Notes under the pieces: model-generated
Told to the model about the DNA's origin: nothing
What the model saw: only the letters and a program-made list of their open reading frames with translations
The model's database searches: none
Source of the DNA: Paracamarosporium sp. OC-R06-R3
Lineage: Eukaryota > Ascomycota > Dothideomycetes > Pleosporales > Didymosphaeriaceae
NCBI GenBank assembly: GCA_019828545.1
Contig: JACVRA010000082.1
Span: forward strand, 62,001 to 126,000
Direction of reading: 5' to 3'
DNA length: 64,000 nt
Shown: positions 24,001 to 36,427 of the stretch, one piece after another
Layout: every line of letters begins with the position of its first letter
Numbering within the stretch: position 1 is the first letter of the stretch
Translations under genes and position numbers: made by a program

Positions 24001-26124
24001 GAAGCGAAGCGCCACAAACCTAGCGTTATCTATATTCCAGCCGTCAACATATGGTATGATTCGCTCCCAGATGCAGCCTTGAAGATGTTCAACATGATGT
24101 TGAGAGATATTGGCGGAAATGAGCCTATCTTGCTTTTGGGCGTCATGGAGCAGGAAACCGAGAACGACCGTTTGAACCCTCGCATGATGAGGGACCTTTT
24201 TGGATACACCCAGAAGAACATTTACGACCTGAAAAGACCGGACCAAGAAGCACGGCGCGAGTACTTCACTGATGTAACCCACTACATACGCATGTCACCT
24301 ACAGACTTTCCGGACCCAGACAACCGCAAGAAGCGGGTTCTGCCGCAACTACCTGCTGCACCCATCGTTGCTCCAGTCGTGGATCCCCGCGAATTGGCAA
24401 CTCGGGAGAAGGCGCAACGCAAGCAGGACCGCATGACGCTGAACAAGCTCAAGATCACGATTCAGCCCGTCATGGACCAGTTGAAGAAGACCTACCGAAA
24501 GTTCTTCAAACCTTGCATTGACGAGGAATGGTATTCATATTTGTTGCTAGAGAATGACCCAAATCACATAACCACCGACCTACCGCCTGAACAGCAGCAG
24601 GAGCAGGAAGAGACTCGCTACTGGGCACTTTCAAAAGACGATAAAGGGGTGGATGTTCTGCTCCACATTCCTAGTGGCAACAAGTACTACAATCTCGATC
24701 TTGTCAACATCGAGAAGAGGCTGTCAAACGGGTATTACAAGCGTCCACGAGACTTTCTTCATGACATCAAGACGTTGGCCAAAGATTCCAGGACTATCCA
24801 GGATGCAGAGCGAACGTTGAAGGCGAACGAGATGGTGACGAATGTGGAGGTAGATATTGAAGGGATCATACAAAGCAATCCCGGTTTGGCGGCAGAGTGT
24901 GAGGCTGTCTATGAACGAGAACTTCAACGAGAGAGAAAAGCGCGAGAGAAGCGTGAGAAAGAAATTGCCGCCGGCAAGCAGCCCACCCTCATCGCCCCTG
25001 TTCCACCACAGCAATCAGGCACCACGGCTGAAGCTTCCGGTCCTATTGTACTCGGAGAAGCAATACCGGCATTCACGGCAATGCCTCCAGTTACGCCCCT
25101 GCGACCGTTTCCGCCGGCTGCGCCCCTCACAAACGGCACGAGCGGGGAGCAAAATGGGTCCACTGTACCTTCGCGGACAGACGAGGACGTACATATGACG
25201 GACAGCCAGGATCTCGATGCTTCCGCGCATCACCACAACTTTCAGACACCCAGTAGAATTGGGACACAGACGCAAAAGTCTCAGATGTCTGCTCGTACAT
25301 TCATTGCAGCCAACTCGAATCCTCACGACTACCACAACAGTGCATCGACGACAACCTCTGGGAAGAAGACTTCAGATCGATCCTCAGGCGGACGCTTCAG
25401 CACGCAACACACACAAAGCACCAACGGCACTGGTCCGGCTGGAGCACCAGACTTTTCAGAGATGGCGCCTCAGCCCGGCGGCTCGCAGCTCCCAGACACG
25501 CAAGGTTTGTCAAGTTCGTATATGTCAAGTCATCCCCACTTTCGGTTCAGGGCTAATTTATCGCCAATTCCAGAGTTTCCGGACGACGCCAGTAGCCAGC
25601 AGCCAGCCTCGCAATCTTCACAAAACCGCGACATGCCCGCTCCAGCGGTTCCGCGCGGCCCCGCAGCCATCACCGCCATCCTCAACGACCGCGATGAAGA
25701 ACCGCACCCGCAGCTCCTCCTCGACGAAGCGCAGCTCTCCTCCCTATACGAACTGCTCATCTCCAAGTCCTCAGGCTGCTCCCTCGAGCAACTCGAACAG
25801 ATCAACGCCACGCTCATGGAGACCATCTGGGAAGACCGTCGCGAGTGGAACCGTAATAAGGTCATGCACCACGTCTCCGAGGCCTTCAACCGCATCATCT
25901 CGGACATCCAGGAGATGCAGAAGCTGCAGCGGCAGTCGCAGGAGGAGCAGGAGGAGGAGTACCGCAGCCAGCAGCAGGCCTCCGGGCGGCCCTCCGCCGG
26001 CCTGTACTACACGGGTATGACGCAGCCGCCGACGCAGGAGCCGACGCAGTATTGGGACTCGAATCGGCAGCGGGACAGCGCGCGAGGGGGTGTAGCGCCG
26101 AGCCAGCCGAGTCAGTATTCGTGA
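21030..26124 (+). CDS. YTA7: Chromatin AAA+ ATPase with bromodomain (Yta7/ATAD2 type)
   Basis: The exons are 21030-22016 and 22063-26124, joined by a 46-nt intron with a GCTAAC branch, giving 1682 residues. The N-terminal 580 residues are disordered, with alternating acidic and Arg-rich basic blocks. AAA domain 1 has Walker A GPPGTGKT (about residue 623), Walker B IIFFDEIDG (about 685) and arginine-finger region RRPGRFDRE. A second AAA-like domain (about 920-1040) lacks a Walker A motif and is probably inactive. A bromodomain-like region follows (about 1120-1240). The long Pro/Ser/Gln-rich C-terminal tail is typical of filamentous fungi. Family knowledge: Yta7 binds histone tails, handles H3 levels and marks chromatin boundaries. 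A possible 69-nt in-frame intron lies at 25505-25573. Confidence 0.93.
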
Positions 26125-26540
26125 TGTGTGTGCTACAGGCGCAGAATGTATGTGTTTAGACATCTCGGAACGTAGGTTGGACGGAAGGACAGACGGACGA
26201 ACAAAAGGCACTGTTTACACTCAGGCACGACGAGGTTGGACTTGGTATTTGGATTGCATTGGACCCGCGTCTACACGGCGCTCATGTTGCGCTGCATGGC
26301 ATGCATATTGTACGATTCCCCATGATTTTGTTCGGCGGTTTGGCGTTTCTGAGCGGGGCGCTCGGCTTGCATGGCATGCATTGTGTATATCTTGCTCAGA
26401 AGGGAGGACGGATGTTGATTGGATTCGGTAGCGTGCATGTATGGGCATGGTGGTTGGTATTCATAAGGCTGCGTAGAAAGATAGATGCACGGAGGGAGAA
26501 GAAGAAGCTTGTTTGTATGCGTGCGTACGTACGTACATAC

Positions 26541-26561
26541 CTGGCTGGCTGGCTGGCTGGC
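26541..26561. repeat. (CTGG)5 microsatellite
   Basis: Five CTGG units lie just after a GTAC repeat (GTACGTACGTACATAC). Confidence 0.8.
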
Positions 26562-26962
26562 TTACCGGCTTGTAAACAACGAATCTGTTCCCTCTACTCT
26601 CATCCTGCCATGCCATACATACCTCTCACTTTGCCCGCCCTGGTCAACTCTGGTGAACGCATCGCAACGCAACGCAGCGCAACGCAGCGCAACTGCCGTG
26701 CCCATCCCCTCATCTCGCCTCGCCTCGCCTCGTCAAGGTCTCCGTATCTAACGTAAGCGCAATATGCGTGCACGTGTGCACGTACCTCGTCTCGTCTCGT
26801 CTCGCCTCCCACCCCCTACTCGACTCGCTTTCCAATTGGCCGGTTCGCATATCCCGTCACGTACGTACACACACACGGACGGGCATTGATCGAAGCGCTT
26901 CCTCGAGGTTCGGCCCAGCCGGGGCAAGCGAATGCGATGTCCGTGTGCGGGGATTTGCAGAG

Positions 26963-26982
26963 GTGTGTGTGTGTGTGTGTGT
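26963..26982. repeat. (GT)10 microsatellite
   Basis: Ten perfect GT units lie in the spacer. Confidence 0.85.
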
Positions 26983-27564
26983 TTGTGATCTGGGGTTTGG
27001 GCTTAGTGAGTGGAAGGGGGAGGTGCGAGGGATTATGCAATGGAGGGGAGGTGTGTTGTTGTGAGTGACGAGGTACGACTAGGACGTCATTTGAAGGGGA
27101 AGAAGTTGGTCAGCTCAGGGTAGTGTCTGTCTGATGTTGTTTCGGGATGTATGCTTTGTCTTGTGCGTGGTTGTGCGATTTGGACTTGTAACTGGGCGGA
27201 AGGTGGATGTGAGGAGGTACAAGATGGGATAGATGGGGAAGGGGGCTGCTGTCATGTGTAACGAAGTATGATGGTGATGTTGTTAGAAAGATGGGAGAGA
27301 AGGTAGGGGTGTATGTGTAATGGTTTGCGATCAGCACTGTGGAAGCATATGATGTCTGTATCGAGCATCAAATGTAGGCTCAACTACGGGGGAGACTCGG
27401 TCGTAGACCCTGTGCCAAGGTCTACGTCATGAGTGTGACGGGCGTCGAGGACACTGATGAGCTGGATGGGTACGTCGTGGTGGGAGCGTAGTATTACCGA
27501 CTGTCGTACCACGTCTACTCTGGCGCGCGAACACGGGTTTCAACCAGGTTTCTAAGCCCGATGC

Positions 27565-27642
27565 GTGAGATGAGAAATCGAGACTACGCAGGCGGAGGGT
27601 GTGGCTAGAATACCGCCGGTGTGGTTCTTAGGATGGATGGGA
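27565..27642. repeat. Copy 1 of a diverged dispersed repeat
   Basis: It begins with a 20-nt word that is identical at 30678-30697. About 58 further bases are similar to that locus, with many of the differences being C/T or G/A transitions. Both copies lie on the same strand and flank the alcohol dehydrogenase gene. Confidence 0.65.
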
Positions 27643-28365
27643 GGGAACTACGCACATCGCTCGTCGGGAATTAGTGGCCGAAGCAATGCATCTAGCTGAT
27701 AGGGATTAGATGCAATTATGGGCCAGAACAGAGATAATTGGGCGGCTAGTCTTTGCTGGAAGAACAAATTCATTTCTTTCTGAGAGGGTGGGCCACAGTG
27801 GGTGACGGCATAAAGTGAACATTCTTAGCGCCCTGTCACGTATCGTCGGTACAACATCAACGTCATAGACAGAATAATCCTCTGGTTGATTCCTAATGGT
27901 CGTGTATACGAAAGCAGTAGTCTTGTGCTTTTTTAATTTATAATCTTGATATGAATACGTCAATGTTTGTTGTTGTGTAGGTTGTGCCAATACCGTTGAG
28001 TTTATTTTGTCACCCATGCTTGATTCAGTTGGCCGATTTCCAGCGGTTCGGTCCGAGAGCGCTATCCCGACCACCTCCGAAACTGCACCGAGACCGTGCA
28101 TCGAGACCCTGCACACATGTGAAGCCCGCAAAGTAAGACCGTTCTCTGAGCGAGGGTTTGCTTTGATACATTGTCTGTTTGTCAGCGCCGCCGAAATACT
28201 CAGAGCTTCCTCCGAATGCATCTTTTTCAGGTTACTGATCTGTTGTTACGTGTCGCTGCACAACGACATCACGACCGCTTTGATAGATAATGCAGCAGGG
28301 AAAAATCTCGAACAGTGCGTTTGAGATATAAAAATGAGACCCACAGCCAGCTGTTAGAATTGTGG

Positions 28366-28374
28366 GTATATAAA
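28366..28374 (+). promoter_or_regulatory. TATA box of the alcohol dehydrogenase gene
   Basis: TATATAAAA lies 84 bp before the start codon and is followed by a CT-rich stretch, the usual layout of a strongly regulated fungal promoter. Confidence 0.5.
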
Positions 28375-28458
28375 ACCTCTTCTCGTATGATCTTTGTAGC
28401 TTATCTCTTACTAAGTGCATACATTGTCTCCTAGTCGCATACAAACATCTTCGTCGCA

Positions 28459-29566
28459 ATGGAAGTAACATACAACGTTATCAAGGGCTCCGTCAGCAAA
28501 AGCCTTGTTGAACAAAAGATAACCACACACCTAGAGCCTCACCAGGTGTTCATCGAAACCACACACTCTGGCCTATGCTTTACAGATGAGCACTACCTTG
28601 GTGCCGACCAAGCTCTCGGACACGAGGGCGTCGGTATCATCCGCCAGATTGGCCAAGGTGTGAAGTCTGTCAAGGTTGGCGACCGCGTCGGTTTCGGGTA
28701 CACCCATGAAGTCTGCGCAAATTGCGACAACTGTTCTCAAGGTCAGCAATTCCCGTTCCAGGTATCCCATTATAAGGAATGCTAACCAAAGGCGTGAACA
28801 GGCTGGGATCAGTTCTGCAGAGATCAGAAGCAATATGGGTTCCACGATTTCGACAACGGCACCTTTAGCTCTGGTGCCGTATGGGACGAGAAGTGTGTAT
28901 ACCGCATTCCCGAAGGCTATGACTCCGCCTATGCAGCACCCCTCATGTGTGCTGGAGCTACGGTCTGGACGGTGCTGAGCAGACACGGCGTTACTGCTCG
29001 AGATCGCGTTGCTATCATGGGCATCGGCGGTCTCGGACATCTAGCCATCAAGCTTGCCGCTGCCATGGGATGCCACGTTGTGGTTCTCTCAAGTTCCGAA
29101 GCCAAGAGACAAGAAGCAATGGATTACGGAGCATCCGAATTTCATGTCTTCCGCTCTGGGGAGAAGCCAGTGGATGACATCGCGCCTATCAAGCATCTAC
29201 TTCTCTGCGGCAGTGGTGGTGTGGACTACAAAAGGTGAGACCCCTCAGTCTAGTTGTTGAAATGTTTTGCTGAACTCGATTAGCCTCATTCCGCTCATGG
29301 ATACACACGGCGCTATTTATCCTCTTACTGTCGACTTCGAATCGGCACCCATCCCACTCCTCGACCTCGTTTGGAAGGGAGTCAGGGTTCAAGGTTCCTT
29401 GGTCGCATCACGCGACACAATGCGCAATCTATTAGAGTTTGCTGCTCGAAAGAACATTACCCCCACGATCATGAAGTACCCTCTGAGTGTAAATGGTATT
29501 GAATCAGCCATGGATGACTTGCGAGGTGGAAAAATTCGGTATAGAGCAGTTTTGTGCCGTGCATAG
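28459..29566 (+). CDS. Zn-dependent medium-chain alcohol dehydrogenase
   Basis: The exons are 28459-28741, 28802-29234 and 29284-29566, giving 332 residues, slightly shorter than the usual 345-360. The introns are 60 and 49 nt. The catalytic-zinc ligands are Cys in GLCFTD, the His/Glu of GHEGVG, and Cys in APLMCAGATVW. Four structural-zinc cysteines are spread across CANCDNC and a fourth just after the first intron (WDQFC). The Rossmann motif is GIGGLGHLAIKLA. The order and motifs fit the cinnamyl-alcohol-dehydrogenase-like branch of the family, which reduces aldehydes to alcohols, often with NADPH. The cofactor and substrate are inference. It is soluble and cytosolic. The gene stands alone in a gene-poor stretch with a diverged repeat on each side. 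Confidence 0.9.
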
Positions 29567-32500
29567 TGAGAAGGCTGATGTCATGCGGATGTGTACTTAG
29601 AGTGTATCCTAGATTCCATAACCACCATTTCATCTTAATACAAGTGTAAATTCAAGCTTTCATGGATTATGTTAATGCCACTTGGGCCCAGAGCAGACTG
29701 TTGACTTGAGAAGTAATCTGGGTATCATCAGACTTTTATGTATGTAAGGTCATGAATATGGCCTTACCGGGCTAACGCTCTCTAGGACAGGAACACCATG
29801 AAGTATAGCTGAATTAAGATTAAGCTAGAATTGAAGAGCGTTGGGGTATAGGCAGGATGTCCACATACACCTTAGCGGGTTCTCACTTACCTAAGCACTG
29901 AATAATCGGCCAGGTTGACTGTGCTCCAGGAAGCAGCCACGTGACCTATACCTAATCCGGAAGTAACAGTGAAGGATCATGAAAGGGAGGCCCATTCCCT
30001 TACAATGTAGATCATAATCTTCATCAATATATACGATGAGTATCGTGGCGATTACCCCCAGGATTCGAGAAGTAACAGCAGCCTATGGCTGACCTCATGC
30101 ATGCCTGAGCAGGATATAGAAGCCCCTCGCCACCTTTACGACATCCTATGAATCACTTCTTCAAGTAAAAAAAACAACCATAAAAAACAACAACAGTATG
30201 CAGGCTCAATGCGGCTTACTAAGAATCCAACGGAGCAATAGCTATATGTTGTTGTCCGCGAGCTGCCGACGATCACAGGCTCGAGACCATGCGCTTTTGC
30301 ATTGGCATGCCTCGTGTTGCAGGGAACTGCTACACGCCGCCTCCAGCCGATATGCAGCCACGCGGTCGTGCTGATATACTTACTTTGCTGCGTTTTACCT
30401 TCCGGAAAATTCCACAAGGCTCGACGCAGCGCCACGGTCAAACTTTCGACGACGAGGAACTGCCCTCTTTGAACGATATTGCTAGAAATAGTGTTAACGA
30501 GTTGATCATATAAAGTACCGTAAAGTTGTGCAATAAATTAATGAACCAAGCACCGATCATGACCTGTCCATTGTTCTGAAGGCCCGCTTTTATGCGCATT
30601 GCTGTCTTCTAATTAGTCCCCAACCTACCCTGGCCAGTCGCTAATTGCAAATCTTTACGGTATTCAAACTGCGAAGTGTGAGATGAGAAATCGAGACAGA
30701 CAGGGTGGAAAGTGCACGGTCGAGATACCGCTGATATGGTTTCTGGTGCGGATGGGAAAACATGGCGGAATTAAGAAGGTGAGTAGGGGTAGGTAGGCTG
30801 TGGACGGAGTTCGGGAATGGAGAGGGTATGGGCAGGGGTGGAGGGCTTAGCGAGGGGGTGGGGGTGTGATTGGTTAAGTAAGGTAATTTGCCTGATGGGG
30901 CGGAGGTAGATGTTGAGAGACACATCCTTGTTTGTAAGCGTAGGGCATAAGGTGTTACTGAGATGTATGTGGTGGTAGTGGGGTGTGGTATCTGCGGTAC
31001 CGGTAGAGGTTGCTTGTCTGCAAAGTAGAGGAGATTGTCCGGAATTCGAACAAAAGCGAGCGATTTCCAATCACATATAGTCCTGGAGTTTGTAATTGCT
31101 TTGACAGTAATCAATGCCTTGGCATGCGGTCATGAGCGCCAATCCAAGCTGCAGCCTCGTTACGTGAGGATGCACGAGATGCAGCACGAGATTGAGAAAG
31201 CGAACGTTGATACAATTACTGCGGACGCTAATAGCAGGTAATTGGTGAAATGAGGACTGGTATGTGAGCTGAATGAATCCGAATGCGACAGAAGAAATTT
31301 GGATCTCTTTCTTACATTGCCTGTTTTGAATGCCCGTGCTTCTGTGTAGACGTCTAAATTACCTACCTAAACCAAGATCACTCGCGGTAATAGTCAGCCC
31401 GAATTCTTACACTAGACTAACCTAGAAGTGCAGAAAGTGACTCGCCTGCATATACGAGCGGAAGGCTATGGCGGTGTAATCGTTCACTGCTCCGGGAAGG
31501 TGTGTGATCACCGCCCGTGTGCGATACGAGTGCCACTTGCGAACGTAGTACAGATCTGGAACACTTCCAAGGCGACCTATGCAATATCTGATCAGATAAC
31601 GTGTGTGACGTCGAGAAATTCGTCTTTCGGCAGAGACCCGGTCTTACAGGATTTATTTTAGTCACGGAAGGATCGCAGGATCTCGGAAGGATTGGGTTGC
31701 CGGGCAGGTGTCGTGAATTGGGGTCTTGGTTGCTTTTTCGGTGCCGCTCGAGGCACAGGATGCAACCACTTGCTCGGATCCTGGGGCGCATATAAAATTG
31801 TAGGGGGGTTCTATAGCAGAGTTCTTTTGATATAGAGCGCGCCAATGCACGTGGCTGCTGGGAGCGTTAGGGTGTGCAGTTGCGACAGGCGCCATTGTCT
31901 CAGAAGAAGTAGTACATACGAGCGTGGCTTACGCCAGTAACGTGAACAGCTGGAACGGGCAGCCTAGGGCGGTTCACTCGTTGCGGATAAAAGAGCGCTT
32001 GGTACGAATTAGGAGAGAAGAAGCGAAGTCCATCAAATCTCCATCAATCACGACTCCGCTGACGATAAGAGAGATGAAGAAAACCATGAACTTGCATCTA
32101 CACGGCTAAGAATTGTTGCAACGTCCCTGCATTTCTGTGCCCAAGACACGTTACACATTTTCATATGGACACTCAAGACGTAATGTGCAGTAATTGCTCG
32201 CCAACTGTGCCGCATTGTCGGACACACCCTTGATAGGAGCGTCGATATAGGGAGGTAGTAAGAGCGCACATATACATGAGCATGGCGCACACATACCACG
32301 TCCGCTGTTTCAGTCTTTGGAATACTTGCATTGTTAAGCAAAGTACGGTTGCTAATCTGTGTTGCTGTCGTGTATAGCAAGAATGTACGGACTTCAGGAA
32401 ACCCAAGGCCGTGGTTGTAGGACACTTCCGCAGGGAGCCGCACGCCTCACGGTATCGCGGCAGTTGTTATTACGTATCTAGTCGACTCTGAACCTTGCTC

Positions 32501-33549
32501 TGAGGCATCTTTGCCGCACAGACTATAGGGGCCACTCGCTTGGAGGAAGGATGACAGGTGCATGGAGGGCTCGCTAGTGCCGATCGCTTTCAGCTGTAAA
32601 CAGACGTCGACCATTGCAAGTCTTCGTCGTGAAACTTTTACAACCCAAAGGAACGCATTCAAATTTCACAGAATTTCTACGGATGTCGTTCAGATTGGTG
32701 GAGTTCGATGGCGAACGCCGCTACGGTCGTTCCGAAGTTACTGGCGTGTTTCCAAGCAGGTAGTTCAGCCGAGCGTCTCGTCTGTGTGGTCCAGAAACGC
32801 CACAAAAACCGAATACGAGACTCGCCCTACGTGCCCCCAAAAATACAGTTAGCTCTTGTCAAGATGCAGCCAGTAATTCGAGCCCAGCGACAAATGACGA
32901 CTCGCGCATCCAATCAATCCAGCGCGCTTCAGTTCCGTCGTATTGGACAACTCCCCACGTGCAAACCACGCCAGACCTGCCGTTGAGCCCGCGCTTGCAC
33001 GCCTTCCAACTGCCTTCGAGTGGCTTCTAGCTTTGGTTGGACAGCGGCAGGCTGAACAACCGCGCCTTGGACGTGCAGAGTAACACGGAAGGTTGCCAAA
33101 GTCCGTACTTTCTCCGTTCATCATGCCCACGACTCCGCACGGCCCGTCCGAAGCGTCAATTGGGACTGGGTCCAGCGTCAGGGTCTGGTTGGTGACTGGG
33201 GTACATGTGCAGGTGGGTCACCCGCTTGAGCGATGATCCTAGTTTTTTGCAGGGCAAAAAGTACCTACTGTAGTCAGATCTGATCAGCCCACCCGCCCTT
33301 GCACTCTGTCTTTGGGACTGTACTTTATCGGCGCTCTCCCAGTGACAACCACAACCGAAGAGCCCCATCGACGTCCAGCACACTCTGCCACCGCCATGTC
33401 ACGATAGACATACTACGGTCGAACTTTCGCTCCATCTATCTCTACGACGCCAACTAGTCGACATGCTACTGCATCGTATTTCATAACGCCCCCACTAGCG
33501 CGTTGCTTGCGAATTTACACCATCTACGTCGGTGGCAGTATCTACTGCG
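29567..33549. other. 4-kb gene-poor stretch
   Basis: I see no gene I can support. Short ORFs at 30289-30513 (+), 31035-31241 (+), 31662-31895 (-) and 32562-32852 (+) have no domains or splice partners. The second repeat copy lies at 30678-30756. The final few hundred bases are the likely promoter of the receptor gene at 33550. Confidence 0.45.
30678..30756. repeat. Copy 2 of a diverged dispersed repeat
   Basis: It matches 27565-27642 over about 79 bp, starting with an identical 20-nt word. Base changes are biased to transitions. I found no terminal repeats or coding content. Confidence 0.65.
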
Positions 33550-35002
33550 ATGCCACGGCATACTCTAGGACCTCTGGACGCCGACTCGGCCACTCTAGAA
33601 GAGATCCCAGGTCACATTCAACCGTGGCTTCGCGCCGTTGTTGTTCTCAGTTTTCTTTCCTTCGTCTCAGCAGTCACACTGCTCGCCCTACTTCTATACC
33701 GGCTCATTCGATGGCAAAGGAAAGCCAAGCGCACGAACCAGTTCGTTATACTTATATTCAACCTACTCATAGCGGACGTGCAGCAGTCCTTAGCGTTTCT
33801 GCTAAACATCGAGTGGCTTCGCGTAGGCTCGGTAGTCGTTGGCACTCCAATATGTGTAAGTCTTCGGTTTACCTGACGCAGTCGGATCATGTACACTAAC
33901 AATGAACGAACTTGTAGTATACACAGGGATGGCTGGTTTCGACCGGTGACCTGGCAAGTGGCGTCTGGTGCTTCGTTATCGGCCTGCACACATTCGCTTC
34001 CGTAGTACTCGACTTCCGAGTGAGCAAAAAGTGCTTCTATGTCTGTATCATCGGGCTTTGGGTTTTCATCTATGGCATGGCACTCATCGGCGTCGGCATG
34101 TACGGCAAAGAATTATACGTGCGCAGTGGGATTTGGGTACGCCCCCACCATTCCTATGCCTACACCAACCACTAACAACCCCATAGTGTTGGATACACCG
34201 CGACCTCCAAGATCTCCGCCTCTGGCTCCACTACTTTTGGATCTTTGTCTTCGAATTCGGAAATGTCTTCATCTACATCACCATCTATACCATCCTTATA
34301 GCCCGCATCCGCTCCGGCTACTACACCGACGCTGCAGCCAAGCGCGTAAAGGAAATCTCCCTCCTTATGGTCGTATACCCCATCGTCTATGTCATCTGTA
34401 CCATTCCCCTCGCATCGGCGCGTATGTCGGCCATGGGCGGTCACCCACCTTCGTACGCAAGACTATGTCTAGCAGCCTGCATGATTACATCAAACGGCTG
34501 GCTCGACGTCCTACTCTACACACTCACTCGCCGCATAATGGTATTCTCGGACGAACCACCACCAGACGACAACGGCATCGACACGTTCGCTGCTTTTTGG
34601 ACTGAAAAGCCCAGACGCTTCGGCGGCACTTGGGCCATCGAGGGCGGAAACGCCGAACAACCGAAGCCTAGCAGAAGAGGCCGTGGCTTCGGATCTTTGT
34701 CCATATCGTACGAGAACGATAGCAAAGATGATCTCGTTGGCGCCGGAAGCAAAGACATTAAACTCGTCACCACGACGCAGGTCTACAGCGAACCCGCGCA
34801 GCCAGAGGATTACGAAGAGATGGAGGAGATGGCGCGGCAGCTGCGACCGCGGACGCCGGTGGGCCGGTGGAGCGAGGACAGCGGCGCATTGAAGGATATA
34901 GAACTTGCGCATATACCGAGCGTGAGGAGTTTGCGCACGCTGAAGAGTTTGCATAGTAAGCGGAGTGCGCTGAGCGAGCGGAGCAAAACAGAAACGTCTT
35001 AG
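33550..35002 (+). CDS. Seven-helix G-protein-coupled receptor, Git3-like
   Basis: The exons are 33550-33855, 33918-34136 and 34187-35002, giving 446 residues. The introns are 62 nt (GTAAGT donor) and 50 nt (CACTAAC branch). Seven hydrophobic helices can be read: about residues 28-54, 65-88, 110-131, 139-161, 188-211, 225-247 and 258-280. A cytosolic tail of about 150 residues is rich in charged and Ser/Thr residues. The NQFVILIFNLLIADVQQSL segment at helix 2 and the GDLASGVWCFVIGLHTF segment at helix 3 resemble the Git3/cAMP-receptor-like class of fungal receptors, which couple nutrient sensing to cAMP signalling. The ligand is unknown. The in-frame codons before 33550 contain no ATG, which fixes the start. 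Confidence 0.82.
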
Positions 35003-35295
35003 GACGATGCTCCAGTACGATTGTTGTATTTGTATGACGATATGCATTGCATGGGGAACGGATCTCTTTGTTTTCTTGTGTCAGCATTGGGATGGGTTCT
35101 TAGCATTTTGCATTGGTGAGATTTCACACGAGGCATGTCATGTTTGATGTGATGTTGTATATAGTGAACTATACAGGGGTCTAACCACAATGACACCTTA
35201 TTCAATCTTCCAGTGCACAATCAAGACAGCATCCAGATATACCAAACGCCTCACACAATTGGTTACCACCATCACCAACCACTCAATCACCCACC

Positions 35296-36427
35296 TCACT
35301 TCCTCTCCTGCAACAACCACGCCACTCCCGCGGCCAAATTTCCCCCAGCCACCAATGTGCTCTTCAGCTGCGGAAACTGCACAAACATATTTGGCAGACC
35401 CCTGTACAAATCCATCCTTGTCTTAACCCCAGCCTCAGCCAGCAGTTCTGCATACAAGTACCCCTGGTCTCTTATCAGGTCGCACTCGTCGACCGGGATA
35501 TATGCTGGCGGTAGACCCTTGAGGTCAGCCCAGATGGGGAAATTTTCGCCTTTTCTTTTCTCGGAGTCGGGGATGTCGAGATTGGAGAGGAACATCTGGT
35601 ATGTTTCCATGTCTAGAACGTCAGTAGAAAAACACGAGGCACGTTGAAAACCCCGAACTGCGCTTTAGACCACTTACTCAAAACCGGCGCATCCTTCCAC
35701 TCCTCATGACTCCCTAGTCCCTCCCTCCACTCCCGTGGAATATCCCCATCCGGCCACGCAACCGTAGTCGGCACAACAAGCACCTGCCCCATAACCCTGA
35801 CCCCCTCACACCCACCACGCGCCCGTATCGCCATAATACCAGCTAAATGCGCGCCAGCCTCCGCGCCCGAAACCAAAAACCCTGCCCCCGTATCCGCCCC
35901 AAAGCTCCCAGTATTCTTCCACGCCCATACAAGCGCCTTCTCACCGTCAGAAAATTGCACGTCCCAGCTTACATCTGGCACGAGGCGGTATTAAAAATAC
36001 AAGATGACGATGCGGTTCCCGCGTGAGATAATGGCCCGGTTGCCGATGTCTTCCGTGTTGACGTCGCCGGCGCACCAGTAGCCGCCGTGAAAGTGGAGCA
36101 TTAGGGGGAGTTTTTCGTCCGGGGCGATGTTCTTTGGGTGGTAGGTTCGGATGGTGGAGGTGTGGTTTGGTATGTCTGGTAGGGTGATAGTAGCGTCTTT
36201 TACGTCGACGTTAGCGACTGCGGCGAATGTTGGGGTGGAGAGGAGGGATCGGTTTGCGCGTCCGGCTTTTGAGCGACGAGCGCGGTATTCGGCGATGGTT
36301 TTTGCGGGGGTGAGGTCTGTGGTTGTGGCGAACTGGTAGGTTATGAGTATCACTTGGGGATATGACGGAGAGTGTTGCGTGGTGAGTATACCTTTTCCCA
36401 TTCTGGTGACCATTTTGTCGAGGTCAT
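35296..36427 (-). pseudogene. Alpha/beta-hydrolase-3 pseudogene with dead catalytic triad
   Basis: Three exons join cleanly: 36427-36392, 36332-35678 and 35612-35296, with introns of 59 and 65 nt. They give a protein of the size of fungal lipase/arylacetamide-deacetylase-like hydrolases (335 codons). An in-frame TAA at 35991-35993 sits exactly where family members have the strand before the EYRLVPE motif, and coding continues in the same frame directly after it. The oxyanion HFHGG motif is present. The nucleophile elbow reads GAEAG instead of GxSxG, so the Ser is Glu. The usual PHGF histidine is replaced in GLPNMF, while the Asp motif (DLIRD) remains. Two of three catalytic residues and the continuous frame are lost. 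Start chosen at the MTSTKW Met; another in-frame ATG lies five codons upstream. Confidence 0.8.

Larger units (their letters stand above)
26125..28458. other. Gene-poor, microsatellite-bearing spacer
   Basis: The stretch of 2.3 kb after the AAA gene holds CTGG and TG tracts, GCAAC repeats (26662-26692) and GCATGG-rich words. One half of a diverged repeat pair lies at 27565-27642. A 171-codon minus-strand ORF (27706-28221) has no recognisable domain and is not accepted. The last 100 bases hold the alcohol dehydrogenase promoter. Confidence 0.5.

Noticed and set aside
27706..28221. 171-codon minus-strand ORF left of the alcohol dehydrogenase gene
   Set aside because: No recognisable domain, no neighbouring exons, and average composition. 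It is plausible as a chance ORF in a gene-poor stretch.
31417..31895. Two overlapping minus-strand ORFs (142 and 77 codons)
   Set aside because: They overlap in different frames and neither has a recognisable motif. Their ends do not join through plausible introns.
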